From Paenibacillus sp. N3.4 (GTDB lineage: Bacteria; Bacillota; Bacilli; Paenibacillales; NBRC-103111), in the NCBI RefSeq assembly GCF_008017805.1, contig NZ_VRTT01000057.1:1-47052 (forward strand): a stretch of 47,052 bases of DNA. Reading direction: 5' to 3'. Of the stretch, positions 40,227-47,052 are shown piece by piece (the first letter of the stretch is position 1; every line of letters starts with the position of its first letter). The translations under genes and the position numbers were made by a program. Under the pieces are notes generated by a model. That model did not search any database. It had not been told where the DNA came from and saw only the letters and a list, made by a program, of their open reading frames with translations.

Positions 40227-43200
40227 TCACTTCTCCATCCATTCACGACGCAAAGCGAACAACTCGCGCAGCTCTCCTGTGGACATCTCCGTGATCCAGT
40301 TCTCGCCTGTGCCGACGATTTGGTCACTGAGGCCCTTCTTGCGCTCGATCATCTCGTCAATGCGTTCTTCGAGCGTGCCGAGGGTGACGAACTTGTGCAC
40401 CTGCACATCGCGGGTTTGACCGATGCGGTAGGCGCGGTCCGTGGCCTGGTTTTCCACGGCGGGGTTCCACCAGCGGTCGTAGTGGAAAACATGATTCGCC
40501 GCGGTGAGGTTCAGACCGGTTCCTCCTGCTTTCAGCGAGAGGATGAAAATGCTGCAGCGCTCCCCATCCGGGAGCGCACTATCCTGGAAGCGCGCGATCA
40601 TCTCATCGCGCTTCGCCTTGCTCAGCCCCCCGTGCAAGAACTGCACGGGTTCGCTACGCTCCTGCGAAATCACAACCTGCAGGAGGTGGCCCATCTCGAC
40701 GAACTGGGTAAAGATGAGGCAATTGCCTCCTTCGGCACGTAGTTCGTCGATCATTTCAAGCAGCCGCTCCATTTTCTTGGAGCGTACCTGTCTCTCCGAA
40801 TCAGCGACGGCACCATCCCGTTTCCTTGCACTTGCACTTACACTTTCATTTGTACTTGCTCTAGCCCCTGAACTTGCACCAGTCCCAGCTTCCTTCAAAA
40901 ACAAAGCCGGATGATCGCAGATCTGCTTCAGCTTAGTCAGCGAGGCAAGAATAAGTCCCTTCTTCTCGATACCGTTGAGGCTGTCCACTTTTTCTAATAA
41001 GCTTTGCACCACGTTCTCGTAAAGAGCCCCTTGTTCAGATGTCAGAGAAACGTAAGCCTTTACCTCGTATTTATCAGGCAAATCAAGCTGGATAGCCGGA
41101 TCTTTCTTAAGCCGTCTTAATAGAAACGGACGAATTAAACGCTGTACGCGTGAAGTTAACTCCGCAGCCCCTCCGCCGTTCTTCTCAATCGGACTCACGT
41201 ATTGGTGACTGAAATGGCTAAGCGTTCCCAAATAGCCAGGATTAATAAAGTCAAAAATCGACCAAAGCTCAGTCAATCTGTTTTCAATCGGCGTACCTGT
41301 CAACGCGATGCGCTGCCGAGCCTCTAAGCTTCGAATAGCTGAAGCTTGCTTGGTATACGCATTCTTGATATTTTGAGCCTCATCCAAACAAAGTGCGTTC
41401 CATGAGATACTAGACAGCTCTTCCTCATCTAAATTAGCTAAGCTGTAGGAGGTCATGACCAAATCTGCCCCCTGAATAGACGTCTCAAACTCTTCTCCTT
41501 TGGCCCTTTGACCGCCATAGTGAAGATGAATGTTCAGAGAGGGTGCGAAACGCTCAAGCTCTTTTTGCCAATTACCTAGCACGGAGGTCGGACAGATCAG
41601 AAGTGAGGGAGCAGAAGCGAGCGTCTTTACACCGGAAGCGCTGGACTCTTTAACCTCTGAAGGCCCTAATCTTTTATTTCTTTTACCCGATGATAGCGTT
41701 CCTGATTTTTCCTTTTTAACCTGAAGAAGGTAGGCGATAAATTGAATCGTCTTCCCAAGTCCCATGTCATCCGCTAGACAGCCTCCCAGACCCATTTGAC
41801 GCAAAAACAGGAGCCAAGACACCCCCTCGATCTGATAGTGCCTTAAATCGGCTTCCAGACCGTCAATTTCCTCAACAAGGGGTATAGACTTGATTTGGTT
41901 TAACTGCTTCATGAAAGTTCGCAGATGATTGTTCAGCTCAACTCTCACCTGCAAGGTCTCACGCTGCTCATCCCCTGATTCATTCGTATTCGCTTCGTTA
42001 CCCTCCAACAGGTGCATCTCAAGCACCTCTCTGAAGGTGAGACCTTTCTTCTTTTCCACCTGCCGCATCGCTGCCCTGATCTGCTCCAGATAAGCGGGGT
42101 CAAGCTGCACCCATTTTCCCCGAGTATACATCAACCGCTTTTTCTGGGCCGCCATTTGGAGGAATTCCTCCTCCGATAGATCCACTGTTCCTAACGCAAC
42201 GCGCCAATCGAACTGTATGATTTGATCCATACCGAACATGGATTTACGCGACGAACCTACGGAGTTTTGAAGCTTCGCTTTTAACAGTGGACGTAAACGT
42301 CCCATCCCCTCCCACCAGGAAGGCAGAAACACAGATATACCAGCCGCTACGAGCTGCAAACTCGATTCAGTCAGGAACTCCCAAGCTTCATCATCAGACA
42401 GCTGCTCCACAATTTTACCCAATTGAAATGTACTTTGTAGTGCAGGAACGATGCGCAGAATCCTAGTCGTCTGCTCTTGAATCCGCTCATCTATATTCTC
42501 CTGCCAAGCCGCAGGAATTTGACCTGTTAAACAATTGCCCGCTGCACTAAATTCCACGAACCGGTTCGTATCCTTACGATCCTGCGCAATAAAACGCAAT
42601 CGCCAGTCTGCTGCATCATCCTTGGCCGTCGTCGTCCCGTCCACATACGTTTCCGCATAAGGTTCTACCAGTTGAACACAAATCCGATAGGGAGCAGCAT
42701 CCTGCTTCCAACCAATGGCTGTAAGCCAATCGTCTTCCTGCATCCAGTTCAACGATGTCCTCACCGCTGCAGACTCTTCGTCATCCATACAGAGCAGAGC
42801 ATTCTCTTCTTTAAGACTCTTCCACGCTGAAGAAATCTCCCATTCCCCATCAAGGTGCAGCATCTCTTCGACGATAGCATCTAACCAGTCCTGCCAAAAT
42901 GCTGCATCCAAGCGCTTACCTTGACTAAGCTGCGTAAACTCAGCCTGCTTGTCGGATGGAAGCTTGAGTTTCCAACCAATCTTCCCTTCGCACCATCGTT
43001 CATAGGAAGGCATGTACCAGCCATATTGCAGAGCCTCCTTGAATAAAACAGCCCCTTGCATAAGAAGCCGGGCATCTTCATCCCAAGATAATTTCCCATG
43101 CAATAATGTACCGGGAGCAGCCAAATAATCCATCGCCATATAGGGAGTCATAACCAAGCCTGAGCCTTGCGCACTAGTCATTGTCTCAATTTGAGTTCCG

Positions 43201-43346
43201 TAGTAAGAACGTTCATGCCATGCAAAAAGAAGCTTTCTTAATGTATAGTCAGGAACAGCATTCGCCTGCTCTGTTTCCCCGTAACAAGCAAAATTGCCTG
43301 ATGGCAGTCTCTGTATGCGGATATGTATCTGTGACAAGCTGATCAT
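40227..43346 (-). CDS. SNF2-family helicase-like ATPase (YwqA-like)
   Basis: A 1039-aa superfamily 2 translocase. An N-terminal bacterial SNF2-associated region (about 1-470) precedes the ATPase core. Motif I, GCLADDMGLGKTIQFIAYLL, is near 525; motif II, DEAQNIKN, near 653; motif III, ALTGTPIENRLTELWSIFDF, near 680; motif V/VI, LSLKAGGTGLNLTAANHVFH and QATDRAYRIGQ, near 945-970. Two low-complexity Ser/Ala/Lys-rich insertions follow motif Ia and precede the C-lobe. ATG at 43346 overlaps the stop of the damaged SWIM gene. The biological role of YwqA-type proteins is not established; chromatin- or RNAP-type remodelling is inferred only. Confidence 0.95.
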   Translation of the reverse strand: MISLSQIHIRIQRLPSGNFACYGETEQANAVPDYTLRKLLFAWHERSYYGTQIETMTSAQGSGLVMTPYMAMDYLAAPGTLLHGKLSWDEDARLLMQGAVLFKEALQYGWYMPSYERWCEGKIGWKLKLPSDKQAEFTQLSQGKRLDAAFWQDWLDAIVEEMLHLDGEWEISSAWKSLKEENALLCMDDEESAAVRTSLNWMQEDDWLTAIGWKQDAAPYRICVQLVEPYAETYVDGTTTAKDDAADWRLRFIAQDRKDTNRFVEFSAAGNCLTGQIPAAWQENIDERIQEQTTRILRIVPALQSTFQLGKIVEQLSDDEAWEFLTESSLQLVAAGISVFLPSWWEGMGRLRPLLKAKLQNSVGSSRKSMFGMDQIIQFDWRVALGTVDLSEEEFLQMAAQKKRLMYTRGKWVQLDPAYLEQIRAAMRQVEKKKGLTFREVLEMHLLEGNEANTNESGDEQRETLQVRVELNNHLRTFMKQLNQIKSIPLVEEIDGLEADLRHYQIEGVSWLLFLRQMGLGGCLADDMGLGKTIQFIAYLLQVKKEKSGTLSSGKRNKRLGPSEVKESSASGVKTLASAPSLLICPTSVLGNWQKELERFAPSLNIHLHYGGQRAKGEEFETSIQGADLVMTSYSLANLDEEELSSISWNALCLDEAQNIKNAYTKQASAIRSLEARQRIALTGTPIENRLTELWSIFDFINPGYLGTLSHFSHQYVSPIEKNGGGAAELTSRVQRLIRPFLLRRLKKDPAIQLDLPDKYEVKAYVSLTSEQGALYENVVQSLLEKVDSLNGIEKKGLILASLTKLKQICDHPALFLKEAGTGASSGARASTNESVSASARKRDGAVADSERQVRSKKMERLLEMIDELRAEGGNCLIFTQFVEMGHLLQVVISQERSEPVQFLHGGLSKAKRDEMIARFQDSALPDGERCSIFILSLKAGGTGLNLTAANHVFHYDRWWNPAVENQATDRAYRIGQTRDVQVHKFVTLGTLEERIDEMIERKKGLSDQIVGTGENWITEMSTGELRELFALRREWMEK

Positions 43347-44720
43347 GAAGTCAGTTTTCCTTTCCGCAATTCCTCTTGGAACGCGCGGTAGCGCGAATAT
43401 TGCTTGCTGATTTGCTGAATGTATGAATCAAAACGTGGCGTTTGCTTTAGTTTTTTATAGGCATTCGCCAGTTTTTTAGCAGTTTGACAGCCTGTTTATA
43501 AGAATCTCTATTTTTCCCTAAAATATAGACCTCAACTGCATAGTGGTAGATTGGCAGCAGCATGCGGACATCCTCTTTTTCAACCCTTTTCAATTCCTCG
43601 GAATCGATATCCAATGGGGATAAATTCAACAGTAAACATAGATCAGCCCAGGCTTTATACTCCATCCTATCCATGAGAAAGCGAGAATACTGTCTATAGC
43701 TGCCGGGCAGCAAAGCCGCAAGAGCGTGCTTATGCTCCTCTTCAATAGCTAGATGCATAGACGCTGTTGTCCAAAAATAGAAGTAATGATTCATATCATA
43801 TGCGTTATACATCTCCATGTGATGCTGCAGCCAGCGAAGCCAATTCACAAGTCGATCCCATTGCTGAACCTGAACAAAGGTTTGCATATAGCCGAACCAA
43901 TCACTCGCCTCAACCGTTTCAAATCTAGTCATAACGCGCTCCCAAGCGGTTTCGTCATCTCCAGCCATAATGTCAAAATGAGCTAGAGCCAATACAGCCG
44001 TTCCTCTTGCTTCATCTTCTTTCTCTTCATCACTTGCAATCAATCTTAATCTAGTAAGCTCATCGGCAACTAAGCTCTTCTCATAAAGCAAATTCGACCA
44101 CATCAGATTGTAAGTTTCGGACCAGTCCATTTCATAACTCCGCCGCACTTTCTCAACGTTCATCGCCAAGTAAGCTGCTAATTCCTTCACGTGTACCGGG
44201 TACTTTCCCCTGGCTCGTTCAAAATCCATATCCCTCAAAGCAGAAAAGAGCTTTTCACTGCTTTGTTTATTTATTTTAGAGAAGTAGTAACCTGCATTAT
44301 AAAAATCATACGTTCCCGCCTTTTCCTCAGCCCACTTATCACAAAGCTGCATGAGATAAAAAACAACTTGAATATCGTATATTCCTCTGATGGATGCATC
44401 CCAGTCATCAGCCAACTTATGAAGCTGACCCCAAGCCTGAGCATACACTTCCTCCATGCTGAAAGCATTATAAATTTTGGAATTTTTATACTGTTTATCG
44501 AAATAAGCAATCCATTCCTGGCAGATGATTTTAGATCTATATGTACACGATACGAGCTTGTGCCCAATACCATAGCATGAATACGATTAGGAGCTTCTGC
44601 CTCTAAATTCCTAACAACGCCCTCTTTAAAATAATCCCAACCTCTTGTCAGAATCGTCTCATCAAAATAGGACCGGATCGTCGTTGTCCAGTAATCCCAG
44701 TCCATTTCCAAATTAAACAT
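43343..44720 (-). pseudogene. Broken SWIM-protein gene upstream of the SNF2 gene
   Basis: The start is ATG at 44718-44720 behind GGGGGA. The first frame (MFNLEMDWDYWTTTIRSYFD to YRVHIDLKSS) leaves the SWIM-protein pattern near 44545. A second frame continues from CQEWIAYFDKQY through SMEEVYAQAW to 43447. The zinc motif expected between them is missing. At about 43455 an A6 tract shifts the frame again. The correct tail (KQYSRYRAFQEELRKGK) matches the end of the intact SWIM protein and would stop at 43343-43345, overlapping the SNF2 ATG. So there is an internal deletion plus two frame changes. Sequencing error could explain the A6 shift but not the lost motif. Confidence 0.8.
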
Positions 44721-44854
44721 AGATCGTCCCCCATAAATCGACAATTGCATTTATCCCTATTATACTAAATAGCTTCATGCACTTGTAGCCGAGTAAACAA
44801 GATCTAACCGAAAATCGTAAAACATAAAATTCCAACAATCCAAATTATACGAAG

Positions 44855-44896
44855 AAACCCCCAAACGAATCAGGATAGATTCATATCTGGGGGTTT
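44855..44896 (-). terminator. Terminator after the CotD-like gene
   Basis: The outer stem AAACCCCC (44855-44862) / GGGGGTTT (44889-44896) has an inner GAATC/GATTC helix. It lies 9 bp beyond the cotD-like stop. The T tract on the minus strand is short, so strength is uncertain. Confidence 0.55.
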
Positions 44897-44905
44897 AATT
44901 TTCAA

Positions 44906-45148
44906 CTAATTACGCATAAAGCCTTGATGCGGATGCGGGTGCGTGCCGCAGTATTCATCTTTCTCTGAACAGGTGTAAACATGCTCGTAAACAGGTACAC
45001 AGTGATGTCTGTTAATGATTTCGATTGGGTGAATCACTTGCACTTTTTGCGGGTGGTAATGATCTCTAACAATTCTTTCTGGACTTGTCATTATCGGGTC
45101 AGCCGGTGGACACTCAAATTGTCTTCCTTGGTTTGGTTGGTAAGCCAT
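44906..45148 (-). CDS. cotD: CotD-family spore coat protein
   Basis: An 80-aa His/Pro/Cys-rich protein. It runs from FECPPADPIMTSPERIVRDH through HPIEIINRHHCVPVYEHVY to a CGTHPHPHQGF end, resembling the CotD family of inner spore coat proteins. No signal peptide or membrane helix. AGAGGAG stands about 11 nt before the ATG. CotD genes are usually under SigK control in the mother cell; I could not find a convincing SigK promoter. It supports a spore-forming host. Confidence 0.82.
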   Translation of the reverse strand: MAYQPNQGRQFECPPADPIMTSPERIVRDHYHPQKVQVIHPIEIINRHHCVPVYEHVYTCSEKDEYCGTHPHPHQGFMRN

Positions 45149-45400
45149 GGTCAGGTCAACTCCTCTATAGGTTTGTGTTAGTATACGTTTATCCCTGGTC
45201 CATGGAATGCACCAATGCCTATCTCCATTAAATTTAGGCTAATTTTGTTGTCCTCTCATGTGATTCGTCCAAGCATTTGGGGAAATGGAAGGCTGAAAGG
45301 TCCATATTTATTACCAATAAATTTCCAAATAGAAACTTTCTTGATTGGGATTGCGTATAAATTAATGTAAAATTTGGAATTCAGATAAGGAGAGAAATCG

Positions 45401-46477
45401 ATGAAACGACCAGTAAGGCACATGGTAAAAACAAGCATTCGAGCAACATTACTACTCACAGCATTATTTTTATCTACAGGAGAGGGGCCGACTTTTGCTG
45501 CCGAGCAAGATTCCCCGAAGCAACTTTCGCCATCCATTCAAATTACATCGGGTGCTAGGCACAACATTGCTTACAATTCCGAAGGAAAAGTGTGGTATTG
45601 GGGTGACCTTGTAGACCAAGTGGATGGGGAGTATGTCTACTGGGACAGTCGACCATTGCTAATCAAAAATTTAGATAATATTGCCTCTGTCACTGCAGGA
45701 ATAAACAGAGATCTACTTCTGAAAAAGGATGGAACTGTATGGGAATGGGGTAGAACCTACAAATATACGAGTACCAACGGCAAGAATGCTGTATCTGAAT
45801 TCCGCACGCCTACTGAAATCAAAGGTCTGCCACGAATTACCAAGGCCATGACATATGCTAGTATAGGTGCAGCGATAGATGAAGAAGGTGGTGTTTGGGT
45901 TTGGACCTCAGATCCCGATCCTAACCCAATGAAACCGGTAAAAGTTGATAACATTAAAAATGCAAAAGATATTACTGCAGGGACTTATAGTGCTATTATT
46001 ATTTTGAAGGACGACGGCACGGTATGGGAATCTACAGCAGGAAGCTATGCTCGTCAGATTGAAGGCTTGAGCCAAATCGAAAAGTTATCCAGTTCTTCCG
46101 GTCAAACGACACATAACTACGCCATCCAATCGGACGGGACGGTATGGGGCTGGGGAAGTGGATTACCGGGCAGCAAGAATGGACTTTACGGACCAGTCAT
46201 CGTTGACGATTTAAAGGATGCTGTCTCCATTAATACGGGTATCGGAACGACTGTATTTGTAAAAAAAGACGGAAGCGCTTGGCTTGTAGGGCGCACAATT
46301 GGGGATTACTTTGGTACTCGCACTGATGTCCCTATTCGACTTGAAGGCTTAGATAATATTAAATCAATTGCATTAACTGATGATTATGTTATGGCCCTAA
46401 CACAGGATGACAAGCTCTGGAAATGGAAGGCTGATGATACGAATTCATTAGTTACATTTAAAAAAGGTGAAAGGTAA
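45401..46477 (+). CDS. Exported RCC1-repeat protein
   Basis: A 358-aa protein with a signal peptide (basic start, hydrophobic SIRATLLLTALFL, likely cleavage after PTFAA). It is followed by RCC1/BNR-like β-propeller repeats. The recurring unit is 'aGixxxxxLkkDGTVWxWG', seen near residues 98-120, 195-215, 238-256 and 285-300. Five to six repeats may form a propeller. AAGGAGA precedes the ATG. Many Paenibacillus surface proteins carry such repeats, but substrate or partner is unknown. A strong terminator follows. Confidence 0.88.
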   Translation: MKRPVRHMVKTSIRATLLLTALFLSTGEGPTFAAEQDSPKQLSPSIQITSGARHNIAYNSEGKVWYWGDLVDQVDGEYVYWDSRPLLIKNLDNIASVTAGINRDLLLKKDGTVWEWGRTYKYTSTNGKNAVSEFRTPTEIKGLPRITKAMTYASIGAAIDEEGGVWVWTSDPDPNPMKPVKVDNIKNAKDITAGTYSAIIILKDDGTVWESTAGSYARQIEGLSQIEKLSSSSGQTTHNYAIQSDGTVWGWGSGLPGSKNGLYGPVIVDDLKDAVSINTGIGTTVFVKKDGSAWLVGRTIGDYFGTRTDVPIRLEGLDNIKSIALTDDYVMALTQDDKLWKWKADDTNSLVTFKKGER

Positions 46478-46487
46478 AATCAACAAG

Positions 46488-46515
46488 GCGCTTCCATTTA
46501 TGGAGGCGCTTTTTT
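46488..46515 (+). terminator. Terminator of the RCC1-repeat gene
   Basis: The stem GCGCTTCCA (46488-46496) / TGGAGGCGC (46501-46509) has a 4-nt loop and T6, starting 10 bp after the stop codon. Confidence 0.9.
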
Positions 46516-46737
46516 GTACAGCCATCTTTTCAACATTACTCTCATATTGCTACAAAACATGCGTTTCTTCGCTGCCACTTTGATTATTTTCAAAATTACC
46601 TACATGGATTTTTGACTAATTATGGATAATTAGCATTTGTGTTAGCAAGTATTTGAGGTGAAAGTTGCCTCAATGTGATACACTAAATTTTGACATAATT
46701 CTAACAAATACTCCAGCCGAGGTCTCTCACATACAAA

Positions 46738-47004
46738 ATGATTAAATCTAAACATAATGAAATGATGAAAGAAATGGAAGCCTCTCTGCTTAAAACTATT
46801 GAAGAAGCGAAAAGCGGTAAAGATTTCAAATCAATCAAAAACATCACACATAATAAATCTTTCTCTGAATACACAATTTCAGTGAACCAAGAAGCATATA
46901 AGAATAGTTTTGATGGATTTGCCGCCTTAGGTTTAGGTATAACAGGTATGTATTTTGAACCTCTCATGACTAAAGTCACGAGATTCTTGGGTAGTCTCTT
47001 CTAA
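46738..47004 (+). CDS. Probable truncated ORF, C-terminal part of an unknown protein
   Basis: An 88-codon frame (KSKHNEMMKEMEASLLKTIE… then NSFDGFAALGLGITGMYFEP). The sequence is protein-like, and the conserved-looking 'NSFDGFAALG' part resembles the end of small exported proteins of related bacteria, from memory. There is no good ribosome-binding site before ATG 46738. The frame stays open a few codons upstream (SLTYK) until TAA at 46702-46704. The N-terminal part may therefore be lost. Function unknown. Confidence 0.45.
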   Translation: MIKSKHNEMMKEMEASLLKTIEEAKSGKDFKSIKNITHNKSFSEYTISVNQEAYKNSFDGFAALGLGITGMYFEPLMTKVTRFLGSLF

Positions 47005-47052
47005 CGAAGAGAAGTTTACCAAGCTATCCCTGTCGTTCCGACAGTTCGTGTA

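Noticed and set aside
40320..40742. Open frames antisense to the SNF2 C-terminal lobe
   Set aside because: They mirror conserved helicase motifs on the minus strand and have no translation signals.
45256..45537. Minus-strand frame over the start of the RCC1-repeat gene
   Set aside because: It overlaps the signal peptide of a well-supported plus-strand gene and has no own signals.

Overview
The window looks like a chromosomal segment of a spore-forming, S-layer-bearing Firmicute of the Paenibacillus/Brevibacillus type. Evidence seen: strong Gram-positive Shine-Dalgarno sites, frequent TTG/GTG starts, a CotD-like spore coat protein, a YdcC-like sporulation lipoprotein, an alr-ndoAI-ndoA-tex block whose order matches Bacillus subtilis, and an SNF2/SWIM pair resembling B. 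subtilis ywqA/ywqB. No rRNA, tRNA or CRISPR was recognised.

Layout. 1-580: a 112-bp tandem repeat with hairpins, then probable gene debris. 584-6390 (minus): ydcC, alr, the MazEF-type pair ndoAI/ndoA, and tex; the rsb/sigB genes found between ndoA and tex in B. subtilis are absent. 6493-8292 (plus): an autorepressor/SdpI/YhfC-type operon behind a palindromic operator. 8376-10583: a DUF1697 protein, an acyltransferase-3 membrane protein and an unlisted 41-codon membrane microprotein.

10685-37702: a glycan locus, almost all on the minus strand, becoming strikingly AT-rich between about 18.8 and 35 kb. Read in transcription order from 35 kb downward it encodes: an ABC-type polysaccharide exporter (wzm, wzt with a cargo-binding tail); a 1045-residue methyltransferase/coiled-coil/double-GT2 protein (WsaE-like); a WsaF-like GT4; a GT-C membrane glycosyltransferase; rfbH-gtrA-rfbF-rfbG; a ThDP-dependent enzyme and an SDR resembling YerE and YerF; a GtrB-like glycosyltransferase; rmlA-C-B-D; two rhamnosyltransferase-like GT2s; the initiating polyprenyl-phosphate glycosylphosphotransferase; and a GalE-type epimerase. 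Divergently transcribed at 35183 is an O-antigen-ligase-type protein with a long C-terminal tail, the expected oligosaccharyl-to-S-layer-protein transferase. My reading is an S-layer glycoprotein cluster: a rhamnan-type chain started on a lipid carrier, extended and capped by methylation, exported by Wzm/Wzt and ligated to protein. Set inside it is a complete-looking cassette for a branched 3,6-dideoxyhexose (CDP-yersiniose type), probably installed as a side group by the GtrA/GtrB/GT-C machinery. The dedicated E3 reductase normally paired with RfbH is not in the window. This Gram-positive yersiniose-like S-layer decoration is the most notable system here.

37703-47052: remnants of an AAA ATPase and an Rpn-type gene; a minus-strand operon of a broken SWIM-protein gene, an SNF2 helicase, a small basic protein and an intact SWIM protein; cotD; an exported RCC1-repeat protein; and a probably truncated ORF at the right edge.
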